Virus record (IMG/VR): IMGVR_UViG_3300025890_000027
Location: 1-60,765 of that record
Strand: one strand, 5' to 3'
Length of the DNA: 60,765 bases
Source of the DNA: a virus
In this document: one piece after another, positions 1 through 6,423 of the stretch
Layout: every line of letters begins with the position of its first letter
How positions within the stretch are numbered: position 1 is the stretch's first letter
Program-made: the position numbers and the translations under genes
Notes under the pieces: model-generated
Databases searched by the model: none
The model's input: only the letters and a program-made list of their open reading frames with translations
What the model was told of the DNA's origin: nothing

Positions 1-85
1 GTCACAAAACTTAACATATCTTAACACTTCGTAACATTAAGAACTGTGTCATGGCAGAGCGTAACACTTCTTAATATTAAGAAGT
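1..85. repeat. 10-bp-phased TTAACA/GTAACA direct repeat array (left)
   Basis: Six-base units GTCACA (1), TTAACA (11), TTAACA (21), GTAACA (31), then GTAACA (61) and TTAATA (71) recur with their first bases exactly 10 bp apart within each group. This places them on one face of the helix. Direct 6-mers with 4-bp spacers are typical of OmpR/PhoB-family response regulator sites. The cyanobacterial HLR1 site bound by RpaB has this geometry, and the PHO box has a similar core but usually an 11-bp period. Which protein binds is inference. The array lies beyond the terminator of the minus-strand gene at 121-483, so it probably serves a gene left of the window. Confidence 0.6.
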
Positions 86-87
86 AC

Positions 88-112
88 AAAAAAAAGAGGG
101 GGGAGGCCCCCC
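88..112 (-). terminator. Rho-independent terminator of the 121-483 gene
   Basis: Read on the minus strand, six G, the loop CCT and six C form a hairpin followed within two bases by a run of eight T. It begins just after the stop codon of the minus-strand gene ending at 121, as expected for an intrinsic terminator. Confidence 0.8.
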
Positions 113-120
113 GCTGTCGG

Positions 121-483
121 TTACCTCACCCGAACAGTCTCGTGAGCTGCCGGCTGGTTGACGTTAGCTGAGATGTTCCAGGTGATACAAAGCGCGGTGA
201 CGGCTAGAAGAGCCGCTAACAGACGTCGAGGGGTTGCCTGGCGTTCCCGCTTGATTCGGCGGTTGGTCTCAGCCCTCTCGATCCATTCGCGGATCATCCA
301 GTACTGGCTCCACAGGGCCTCGTCGGATGCGATCCTGTACTCCATCCTCATGTCTTCCATCTGCTCTTCGTTCATTACGCCTAGGCTGTGCAAATCATCC
401 AGGGCTGAGATGCAGCAGTCGACCATAGGCCGGGCGGCCATGGCGCTGAGGTGTTGGTTGAATTCGTTGCTGAGATTGGACAC
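121..483 (-). CDS. Small protein with C-terminal membrane helix
   Basis: This 120-residue protein is of unrecognised family. The N-terminal ~85 residues are helical and charged and look soluble. Residues ~87-105 (LLAALLAVTALCITW) form one hydrophobic segment followed by a short polar tail, which predicts a tail-anchored membrane protein with the N-terminus in the cytoplasm. The start is GTG at 483, preceded by AAAGGA at a normal distance. The gene is transcribed leftwards from the second TTAACA repeat array and ends at a strong terminator, so it is a single-gene unit. The repeat array in its upstream region suggests control by a host response regulator. Function unknown. Confidence 0.7.
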   Translation of the reverse strand: MSNLSNEFNQHLSAMAARPMVDCCISALDDLHSLGVMNEEQMEDMRMEYRIASDEALWSQYWMIREWIERAETNRRIKRERQATPRRLLAALLAVTALCITWNISANVNQPAAHETVRVR

Positions 484-568
484 GGAAGTAATTCCTTTGG
501 TGGACTCCCTTATCTTAGCGACTGCTCTCCACCTTGTCTACCCGGACCCCTCTTCTGTTGATCTTTCT

Positions 569-670
569 TAACATATCGTAACGAATGCCAATAACGCATA
601 AGTCACATATCGTAACAATACAGGGTTGTAACAAAACTTAACCCCCCCACCCCCGTTACAATTCGTAACA
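569..670. repeat. 10-bp-phased TAACA repeat array (right)
   Basis: The same unit as at 1-85 appears as four 10-bp-spaced pairs: TTAACA 569 and GTAACG 579, GTCACA 602 and GTAACA 612, GTAACA 628 and TTAACC 638, GTTACA 655 and GTAACA 665, with an extra ATAACG at 591. The array occupies most of the gap 484-736, between the start of the leftward gene at 483 and the end of the leftward gene at 737. It is the likely control region of the 121-483 gene. A C-rich tract (641-654) interrupts it. No other gene is visible in this gap. Confidence 0.6.
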
Positions 671-736
671 CTCCCAGCCTAACCCCTCTCAAAATTTTTC
701 ACAAATTCTCAAACTACCTTTAAGGGGGACATGGAA

Positions 737-940
737 TCAATATAACTCTTTCATCCAATCACGTTCTTTTGCAGTCATGAGGTAGATAGTACGATTAAGG
801 ACGGGTTTCAGCTGTTGTTCTTCAAAGTCATGATAAAGCTGTCTAAGTAACTGAGTAACAGCTTGTTGATTCTGGCAGCGAACAGCGATAAGAAGTGCTA
901 AACAGGAGCGATTCATTCTAGTCTGTTCATTTAGCATCAT
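737..940 (-). CDS. Small helical protein of unknown function
   Basis: This 67-residue protein starts at ATG 940 with the Shine-Dalgarno AGGTGA just upstream. It is rich in Leu, Gln and Arg and predicted helical, with no signal peptide or cysteine motif. It diverges from the plus-strand gene at 985, leaving only 44 bp for both promoters. Such small genes are common at the edge of phage structural modules. No family recognised. Confidence 0.55.
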   Translation of the reverse strand: MMLNEQTRMNRSCLALLIAVRCQNQQAVTQLLRQLYHDFEEQQLKPVLNRTIYLMTAKERDWMKELY

Positions 941-984
941 TTTATCACCTGGAATACTAGTCTGATCGGTTATTATTCCAACTC

Positions 985-1392
985 ATGTCCTTAAATACTG
1001 ATGGTAATTGGGTGGCAGGTGACGAGTTACGCGTTATTGAGGCCTTAAGGGTTCCTTTTGGGGGATATATCTTAGATTGTATTGAAGACTGTATGAATGA
1101 GATGGAGGTTCTAAGCGCCTCTGCGGTTTTAAAGGTACGAATCTTACTGGACGAATATGAAACGGCTGATACCAATGATAGCGCTCAGAATACCGAAGAT
1201 ACTGAGGGGAAGGTATTGGTTAAAGCTGATGTTTTGGAATGGGAAGTTATTGGAGGGAAAAACGGACTAACAGGCCCACAGAAAGAGAAGAATAAAGCTC
1301 GTTTTGAGTTGTGGAACTACTTTTCGTTCTGTTCCTGTATCAGTATGTACAATCCTGATGGCGGTCTTACTACAAGGTTGATTCGGTCTTGA
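985..1392 (+). CDS. Probable head-tail joining (neck) protein
   Basis: This 135-residue protein has a helical N-terminal half, with two conserved-looking helices around residues 10-55. A segment follows reading GKVLVKADVLEWEV (residues ~75-88) and then GPQKE and a helix. This layout resembles small connector proteins of cyanophages that list their last residues as lost steps in a loading reaction, but the match is by memory only. The position just before gp10-like and tail chaperone genes fits a neck role. The start is ATG 985 without a strong Shine-Dalgarno. The role is inferred mainly from context. Confidence 0.4.
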   Translation: MSLNTDGNWVAGDELRVIEALRVPFGGYILDCIEDCMNEMEVLSASAVLKVRILLDEYETADTNDSAQNTEDTEGKVLVKADVLEWEVIGGKNGLTGPQKEKNKARFELWNYFSFCSCISMYNPDGGLTTRLIRS

Positions 1393-1394
1393 TG

Positions 1395-1402
1395 GGTATA
1401 CT
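1395..1402 (+). promoter_or_regulatory. Candidate late promoter box GGTATACT
   Basis: GG followed by the -10-like hexamer TATACT at 1397-1402 lies 33 bases before the start at 1435. The same GGTAnnnT form recurs upstream of 2948, 15921, 32174, 37317 and 38908. No clear -35 hexamer is visible. Confidence 0.4.
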
Positions 1403-1434
1403 GTGAAAACACTCATTCTTAGTGTATTATTACC

Positions 1435-1620
1435 ATGAACAACATTCATCCTGAAATGAACGAGGGACCCATGGGTGAACTCATGCGCGAAGTGGGACAA
1501 GCTGATGTCGTGGATGTTTGGTGTAAGGGATGTGAGTCCTGGCGTAAGATGAATGCAAAATACGCTAAGATTATTGGTACAGGAGAGATTGAAAGCTGTA
1601 CTCAGTGTCCTGTAAAATAA
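1435..1620 (+). CDS. Small zinc-ribbon-like protein
   Basis: This 61-residue protein has two CxxC pairs, CKGC near residue 31 and CTQC near residue 55, separated by about 20 residues. That is the layout of a small zinc ribbon. It may bind a nucleic acid or a protein partner, and the sequence does not say which. Its stop codon overlaps the next start (TAATG at 1618-1622), so the two genes are translationally coupled. Confidence 0.6.
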   Translation: MNNIHPEMNEGPMGELMREVGQADVVDVWCKGCESWRKMNAKYAKIIGTGEIESCTQCPVK

Positions 1621-1817
1621 TGGAATTTCAAATCACTCTAGGTCCAGAACAAATTAGAACCCTTTCGTATGCTGTAAATGAAGCTATTCGTTTGTGGCCC
1701 GGTAGTCCGGCAAGACCTGCTGAAGAACAAGAATGGTTATGGCACTTAAGGGATTCTTTTTTTGCACTTCAGATGGAACTTGTTCTTGATGAAGACGTAA
1801 AGCGTGACGAGGGCTAA
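1620..1817 (+). CDS. Small acidic protein, unknown
   Basis: This 65-residue protein begins MEFQITLGPEQ. The ATG at 1620 overlaps the TAA of the preceding zinc-ribbon gene, and I prefer it to the upstream GTG at 1605 because of this coupling. It is amphipathic, helical and acidic at the C-terminus. It contains PEQIRTLSYAVNEAIRLW, a long helix of the kind seen in small phage connector or regulatory proteins. No family recognised. Confidence 0.55.
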   Translation: MEFQITLGPEQIRTLSYAVNEAIRLWPGSPARPAEEQEWLWHLRDSFFALQMELVLDEDVKRDEG

Positions 1818-1824
1818 GCCCGAG

Positions 1825-1890
1825 TTAGCGACTCGACCCGGAGGGGAGAGAAGCTGGGGGGTGCGGCTTGGCAGCCTAGAACGATTGGGT
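1825..1890 (+). other. GC-rich intergenic segment with hairpin potential
   Basis: The 80-base gap between 1817 and 1898 is GC-rich compared with its surroundings. It contains CGAGT-TAGCG-ACTCG and GGCT-TGGC-AGCC inverted repeats. There is no T tract, so it does not look like a terminator. It may be a structured leader of the next gene. Weak evidence. Confidence 0.25.
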
Positions 1891-1897
1891 TTACGCT

Positions 1898-2404
1898 ATG
1901 ACCAGCCCCTTGTATCCTTACATTAACTCTCGAGTTCTATTCCCGGGGGTAGTTGACGTCGTAAACGTTAATGGAAGATTTGAAGAGATAATCGCTGATA
2001 ATTTCTTGGTCAAAGCCTGGTTGAAGCGTGTTGAGTATTCAGGGGTCAGCTCGGGGTCAAAAAGAGTTCCACTAGAAAGCCAGTTAGATGGTCAAATGAT
2101 GCCTGGTGCGTCTGGAGATCAGTTTTATTATCGTGGGTATTCGTTAGAGTACGCAGTTGTTCCGGTCGAATATGACCTAAGGCATCCAGCTGAAGGTGGC
2201 CTTGTCTTTAATCCTGTGCATTTTCAACACCCATGGATGAAGACAGGTCAAGAAATTACCCTCGTTCACGGAGAAGGCCCAGTGTTAATAGCTAAAGTTC
2301 AAAGGTCAGACGGTGTTTACGGGGGAGTAGGTATTGATGAAGTCCTGTATAAGGAAATCGGAGGGGTTCAGTTGCAACTGACAGCCAGCGAGCTTCAAAA
2401 CTAA
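1898..2404 (+). CDS. Probable head-closure / head-tail connector protein
   Basis: This 168-residue protein is predicted mostly beta-stranded, with several short strands and a central GxxFYYRGYSLEY segment. It has no signal peptide. It is followed, with a TAATG overlap, by a protein with the HK97 gp10 pattern. In siphoviruses the head-completion or stopper protein normally sits at this place. The role is inferred from position, size and fold class, not from a recognised motif. Confidence 0.45.
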   Translation: MTSPLYPYINSRVLFPGVVDVVNVNGRFEEIIADNFLVKAWLKRVEYSGVSSGSKRVPLESQLDGQMMPGASGDQFYYRGYSLEYAVVPVEYDLRHPAEGGLVFNPVHFQHPWMKTGQEITLVHGEGPVLIAKVQRSDGVYGGVGIDEVLYKEIGGVQLQLTASELQN

Positions 2405-2919
2405 TGGCAATGAATTTATCCAATCAAATCAACGGCGTATTTGAAGAGCTAATCACAAATGTAGAGAGTCTTGACGGCTTAACGTTCGAATCATCCGAGC
2501 AAGTTGTTGGACCGAACTTTTCTATTGAGATTCTAGGCTCGCCTGACACTGATCCAATAATGGGATTACTGGAGAAAGCTCACGAGAGAGGAGTGGCCTC
2601 TGTCGCAAAAGGCCTTGAGGACCACTTGAAAGCCCAGATAATTGCCGTAGGCGCAGTTGATACTGGTGCTTTAATGAACTCAGGCTCAGTAGCCTTCCAT
2701 TCTAACTTTATTAATATCGACTATTCCACCAGCCCTTATGCTGCCCTCGTCCATTATGGAGGATATATAGCGCCCTATGGAAACGTTAATATTAAAAAAG
2801 TCTACATCCCTGGCCGCCCTTGGCTAGAGGCTTCTCTGGGAATCAGCCCTGGTCCGCTTGGTGCATTTGACTGGAAAGAGGCTTATGCGGCTGGAGCTGG
2901 GTCAAGTCTTAAACTATAG
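2404..2919 (+). CDS. HK97 gp10-like neck / tail completion protein
   Basis: This 171-residue protein carries the gp10 family pattern in its second half. VDTGALMNS (~residue 80) follows a long helix, then come YSTSPYAALVHYGG and YIPGRPWLEASL, the last resembling the 'P.RPFL' C-terminal motif of this family. Members sit at the head-tail joint and help complete the tail. The gene is coupled to the preceding one through TAATG at 2402. The N-terminal ~60 residues are longer than in HK97. Confidence 0.7.
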   Translation: MAMNLSNQINGVFEELITNVESLDGLTFESSEQVVGPNFSIEILGSPDTDPIMGLLEKAHERGVASVAKGLEDHLKAQIIAVGAVDTGALMNSGSVAFHSNFINIDYSTSPYAALVHYGGYIAPYGNVNIKKVYIPGRPWLEASLGISPGPLGAFDWKEAYAAGAGSSLKL

Positions 2920-2926
2920 GTAAGAT
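2919..2926 (+). promoter_or_regulatory. Candidate late promoter box GGTAAGAT
   Basis: GG plus TAAGAT (2921-2926) lies 22 bases before the tail chaperone start at 2948 and directly behind the stop of the gp10-like gene. It belongs to the GGTAnnnT set described for 1395. Confidence 0.4.
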
Positions 2927-2947
2927 ATAGCGATTTGGAACAAAAAG

Positions 2948-3505
2948 ATGCCTAAGCTGCCTTTTATCGTCGAACCACGAGTCAAACCGGCTCTTGAGAC
3001 CATTGGATCGGACGAGTCTGGCAAAATTCAGGTTAAACGATTGGGATATTTGACTACTTCAGAGAAAACTTTCATTCAAGCTCAAACTCAGTCAGAAGAA
3101 TCGACGCGAAAGCTAATATCTTTGACTCGTTCGATCGGGAAAGAATTGAAAATAGATATGCAAAAGGCTTACGAAAGAGTCTCTAACGCATTGCAGAATA
3201 ACCCTAAAGATAAAATTGACGAAACGATCCAAAAAAAACACGGCGAAGAGTTGGATGAAATTGTCAATGAAATGGCCGCTGCATCTACAAGGAAAACTCT
3301 TATTTCGGTCTTAGCCTTACTGGTTTACAGGGTAGACCCTGAATTCACGGCAGAACAATTATTGGAGTTACACCCTGATATCATTGATGGCCTGTCTTTA
3401 TTGTTTGAAGATGAGGAAGCTCGATCAACAGAAAGACTTACTCAATTGCTTGATAAGGAAGAAACTGGAACAGTCGATCAGCTAGATGATCTTGAAAAAA
3501 AGTAG
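2948..3505 (+). CDS. Tail assembly chaperone, short form (gpG-like)
   Basis: This 185-residue protein is helical and highly charged with an acidic C-terminus (DQLDDLEKK). It is the expected counterpart of lambda gpG, which binds the tape measure protein and helps polymerise the tail tube around it. Its last codons run into a slippery A-AAA-AAG, and a second open frame continues in -1 for 207 codons, the hallmark of this gene pair. It precedes the tail terminator, tube and tape measure genes. Confidence 0.8.
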   Translation: MPKLPFIVEPRVKPALETIGSDESGKIQVKRLGYLTTSEKTFIQAQTQSEESTRKLISLTRSIGKELKIDMQKAYERVSNALQNNPKDKIDETIQKKHGEELDEIVNEMAAASTRKTLISVLALLVYRVDPEFTAEQLLELHPDIIDGLSLLFEDEEARSTERLTQLLDKEETGTVDQLDDLEKK

Positions 3506-4125
3506 GGGCCGGTGGTAGTGTTGATCTAGACATTGAACATATCTTCTGGTTTTTGAAGTCTTATTTCAAAGGCGATGAAGAATTTAACTACGAAAACTTC
3601 TACCGGTTACCTTACGAGTACGTCCTTAGCGCATATAGCTGGGCTTTGAAGATGCAGCAGATTGAATCCCATAGGGCTGAGCGTCCAGTCTCGTTGCTAG
3701 CAGCTCAGTCTGCTAATATGAATAGAGACCCCAAGAAACGTAGGGTTCCATTTGAATTAGAAGATTTTTACCTTTACCAGCCATTAGAAGAAAAAAGACT
3801 GCCAGAAGCGCGATACGGAGCCTCGGCTCTTTGGCTTGCAGAAAATGATTTGTTTCCAGCTTTTGCTCTTTTCTGTTTTCCAGACTTACGCAAAAATGCT
3901 GGCAAAAATACGCCAACAGTTGTAAGCCTTAACCATCCGAATGCTATCTTGTTAGCGCCAGTAGAGACGCCTGAAGGGATCAAAGGGTTGCTTATAGCAG
4001 AAAAAAATGTTAGCGACAGTACCATCTCAATGTCGTCCCCTTGCGGTCTTTCTTTTTTAGTTAAAATTCCATTTATTAACGATGAGGTCGCAGCAGAAGA
4101 AGACGTTACGTTGTTATATGGTTGA
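2948..4125 (+). CDS. Tail assembly chaperone, -1 frameshift form (gpGT-like)
   Basis: A -1 slip at 3496-3502 joins the 185-residue short form to a 207-residue C-terminal part (VGAGGSVDLDIEH... onward), giving ~392 residues. The -1 frame is open from the slip site to the stop at 4123. The downstream frame has no ATG near its beginning and its first candidate start is TTG 3553, so independent translation is unlikely. The C-terminal part contains HIFWFLKSYFKGDEEFNYENF, matching the helical start of T-type domains. By analogy with lambda the long form is the minor product and recruits the tail tube subunits. The last 20 bases overlap the converging HNH gene. Confidence 0.75.
3496..3502 (+). promoter_or_regulatory. 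-1 ribosomal frameshift slippery site A AAA AAG
   Basis: In the zero frame the codons are GAA AAA AAG TAG. The heptamer A-AAA-AAG is one of the most efficient -1 sites in bacteria (dnaX type). The stop codon directly follows it and the -1 frame is open beyond. A GC-rich stretch (GGGGCCGGTGG) starts 4 bases later and may slow the ribosome. Confidence 0.85.
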
Positions 4126-4522
4126 TAAATTTGTCCAGCCAAATTGAATCTTCTTCACTCCCGAACTCAACTTTCCCTTTGATCAGCCAGTTTTTTATAC
4201 GAATCTCTGCCTCTATAGAGTAAAAATCTTGCATCCTAAACCAAGACATCCATTGATCGCTACCTTTGTCAGCATTACATCGAAGGCATGCAGGGATACA
4301 GTTTTTCGTTTGGTCTTGACCTCCATGAGCTCTGGGCTTGACATGATCAATTGTCAGCGACTTGTCGTCAATAGGAGGATTACCACAATAAGCGCATCGA
4401 TCATTCCAGGCTTTTTTTATAGCTGTTCTCCAGATACGCTTTGCTTGAGAGCTATTTAAAGTAGTCATGTTAAAAACGTAGTCCTGCGGAACCTCGAAGA
4501 GGGGGAAACTAACGTCGCTCAT
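4106..4522 (-). CDS. HNH endonuclease
   Basis: This protein of ~138 residues (ATG 4522; one codon more if GTG 4525 is used) has a complete HNH core. CAYCG is followed by LTIDHVKPRAHGG, then NCIPACLRCNADKGS, giving two CxxC zinc pairs and the DH...N catalytic pattern. It is the only minus-strand gene among the head and tail genes here. Its 3' end overlaps the tail chaperone gene by 20 bases, and only ~120 bases separate it from the tail terminator gene. This is how free-standing homing endonucleases sit in phages. Many siphoviruses carry an HNH that helps terminase, but those are next to the terminase genes. The ribosome binding site is weak. Confidence 0.85.
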   Translation of the reverse strand: MSDVSFPLFEVPQDYVFNMTTLNSSQAKRIWRTAIKKAWNDRCAYCGNPPIDDKSLTIDHVKPRAHGGQDQTKNCIPACLRCNADKGSDQWMSWFRMQDFYSIEAEIRIKNWLIKGKVEFGSEEDSIWLDKFINHITT

Positions 4523-4645
4523 CACATGAAGATAACAACGTTTGACATGAGGCCGAATAATGAGGGCGTCATAGGCAAATCAAGCGTTGATGCCAGTAGT
4601 ATTCCGAGTTAACGGAACCATATAAGGAGCCCATTAGGTATAACA

Positions 4646-5077
4646 GTGTCAACTCAAACTTTTCCTGAGTCTCCAGAGATTATCTATAATACTCTGCTGT
4701 CTGACACCGTGTTTTCATCGTATTTAGGTGAATATTTTTTCGCATCTGGTAAAGTATTACCTTCTATCGGAATTCAAAGCCCAGGGGCTGATATGCCGGG
4801 ACTCGATAGAATATCTGGCCTTGAGTGTGTTATTCATGACGCAGCAGATCTTCGCCGCAGACAATTCTACGGATCAACAAATATAGAGGTAAAGTGGAAA
4901 GTTTTTTTAATTTGTTGGGAGCCAGCGAATGGGGGTGTGATGAATCTAGCCGCGAGAAGAGCTATGGAAATATTTGGTGGATCTGAATCGATGGAAACAG
5001 TTGCAGTTGCTGATGGATTAGGAGCTTTAGTTCAGACAATGATCTTAATACCATCCGATATGCCTGTCTTAATTTAA
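4646..5077 (+). CDS. Probable tail terminator protein
   Basis: This 143-residue protein has a GTG start at 4646, with AGGAG ~20 bases upstream and AGG nearer. It begins with a helix-rich segment (PEIIYNTLLSDTVFSSYLG) and then has strands, including VKWKVFLICWE. The helix-then-sheet order, size and place just before the tail tube gene fit the gpU / tail terminator family, which caps the tube and joins it to the head. No diagnostic motif is known to me, so the call rests on context. Confidence 0.5.
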   Translation: MSTQTFPESPEIIYNTLLSDTVFSSYLGEYFFASGKVLPSIGIQSPGADMPGLDRISGLECVIHDAADLRRRQFYGSTNIEVKWKVFLICWEPANGGVMNLAARRAMEIFGGSESMETVAVADGLGALVQTMILIPSDMPVLI

Positions 5078-5166
5078 TCGCAACATTTTACAGGATACCA
5101 AGAGATTCGGCAGAATATTATTAGGTGGGGCAAGCCCGCCATACTTGTCCTTTTGCTCTGGCCCAT

Positions 5167-5760
5167 ATGGCTAATTTTTCCGCCGCTTTTGGCTACAAAG
5201 TGTACCTTGTGCCACTAGCCTCAAGTTCTGTTCAAGTTGACTCCGTTATTTCCCTGGCAGGTCTAGGAGACGGTGGCTTTATCGATGAAACTACTACTGT
5301 TCCAGCGGCTTCTCCTTTAAGCTATTCTGCTGGCGTATTCAGTGTAAACAGCGTAGCAATGAATATGGACGGAGCTGACACTCCTTTCCTTTTGCGCGGT
5401 CTGACAAACGCCTCTCTGGAAACCGATACTGGTTCTGAGGACGTTTATACTTATGATGACGAGACTAAAGGCTTCAATCAAGCCGTCGCTACGACTAAAA
5501 GTTTCAGCTTGACTCTCGCAGGTGTTGCTGACTTTAAAGATTCTGCATATCAGGCATTGCGCCTGACTGAGCAAAATACCGTAGCAGATTCATTGCGAGT
5601 TAAATTTGCTCGGATCGGCCCTACCGGGACGGACGAAACAGTATACGGCTATGGAACGCTGACAGGCTACACTGAATCGGTGGAAGTTACAAGCATTGTG
5701 TCCTGGGAATGCACACTAACTGGCTATGGCTTCTATGGTCTAGACCTTGACACTAATTAG
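5167..5760 (+). CDS. Probable major tail tube protein
   Basis: From ATG 5167 this is a 197-residue protein beginning MANFSAAFGYKVYLVPL; an in-frame GTG at 5125 would add 14 residues. It is predicted almost entirely beta-stranded and rich in Thr, Ser and Gly. It has FSLTLAGVADFKDSAYQAL in its centre and a YGTLTGYTESVEVTSIVSWECTL-type C-terminal half (split here by strands), as in tail-tube proteins of long-tailed phages. Neither candidate start has a convincing Shine-Dalgarno. It ends in TAG at 5758, and the next ORF continues in exactly the same frame. A strong terminator follows that ORF, as expected after a highly expressed gene. Confidence 0.65.
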   Translation: MANFSAAFGYKVYLVPLASSSVQVDSVISLAGLGDGGFIDETTTVPAASPLSYSAGVFSVNSVAMNMDGADTPFLLRGLTNASLETDTGSEDVYTYDDETKGFNQAVATTKSFSLTLAGVADFKDSAYQALRLTEQNTVADSLRVKFARIGPTGTDETVYGYGTLTGYTESVEVTSIVSWECTLTGYGFYGLDLDTN

Positions 5761-5784
5761 CTGATTGGAGGGGCTGAAGGTGCG

Positions 5785-6324
5785 TTGAGAACCCTTAACG
5801 GTTCCAGCGTCACCACTTCCACTAGCTTTAGCAATCAGGATACTAACGGTGTCTTGGTTGATATCACCGGACCGAACGGAGCTACCGCGACTGCTGATAT
5901 TGTCACTGGAGGGGACTTGATGACTAATCTCGAAGTTATCCGCACCTCTAACGACAAATTCAGAGTTGGTGATTCGATTACCATCACTGAAAATGGCGGA
6001 ACCGGAGTTGCAACTGCGACTGTTTCAGAAATCCACGAAGGTCAGAAAATCGGTGCCATTGCATCGACCGATGCCTTCAACACAGATAACCCCTTCGACG
6101 CTGCTGACACTTCCGGTATTGCCGTCACCCTTACTCCGAGTGCTGGTATTACTAGCCAACTTGGAGCCGGCCTCGCCGGAACGGCTACCACTTCTGGGCC
6201 AAACTTGCTCGATAGTGTTCAGCTCACCGATGGTGGTTACGGATTCCTCGTTGACGACATCATCGAAGTCGAAGAAGTAGGTGGATCCGGTATTGGTCAC
6301 ATCCGTGTTCTTACTCTCGCTTAA
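5785..6324 (+). CDS. In-frame downstream ORF: possible C-terminal extension of the tail tube protein
   Basis: This 179-codon ORF has the same reading frame as the tail tube gene and is separated from it by one TAG plus eight sense codons. It has no ATG near its start. The candidates are TTG 5785, with GGAGGGG 11 bases upstream, or readthrough of the TAG. The product is beta-rich and contains two similar blocks, a 'GVLVDITGPNGATATADIV' type and a 'GYGFLVDDIIEVEEVGG' type, the latter common in cyanophage virion proteins. A readthrough fusion would be ~385 residues. Either way it is probably a decoration domain of the tail. See findings. Confidence 0.6.
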   Translation: MRTLNGSSVTTSTSFSNQDTNGVLVDITGPNGATATADIVTGGDLMTNLEVIRTSNDKFRVGDSITITENGGTGVATATVSEIHEGQKIGAIASTDAFNTDNPFDAADTSGIAVTLTPSAGITSQLGAGLAGTATTSGPNLLDSVQLTDGGYGFLVDDIIEVEEVGGSGIGHIRVLTLA

Positions 6325-6365
6325 ACTTCTAACCTCAGCCCTTAGAAGAACTACAGCATACTCAC

Positions 6366-6390
6366 AGCTCGCCTCTAGGCGGGCTTTTTT
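6366..6390 (+). terminator. Rho-independent terminator after tail tube genes
   Basis: AGCTCGCC, loop TCTA, GGCGGGCT and six T form an 8-bp stem with one G-T pair. It separates the highly expressed tube genes from the tape measure gene, so tape measure transcription needs readthrough or its own promoter. Confidence 0.85.
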
Positions 6391-6423
6391 CATGGAACAC
6401 TAGTTGAGGAACTTTTAACGTCG

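Noticed and set aside
158-571. Plus-strand open frame of 137 codons opposite the 121-483 gene.
   Set aside because: It is antisense to a gene with a good ribosome binding site and terminator, and it runs into the repeat array.
3774-4142. Minus-strand open frame overlapping the chaperone gene.
   Set aside because: It is a shadow of the frameshift product, has no ribosome binding site, and overlaps the HNH gene end.
4637-4644. GGTATAAC as a late promoter box for the tail terminator gene.
   Set aside because: It ends one base before the start codon, leaving no room for a transcription start and ribosome binding site.
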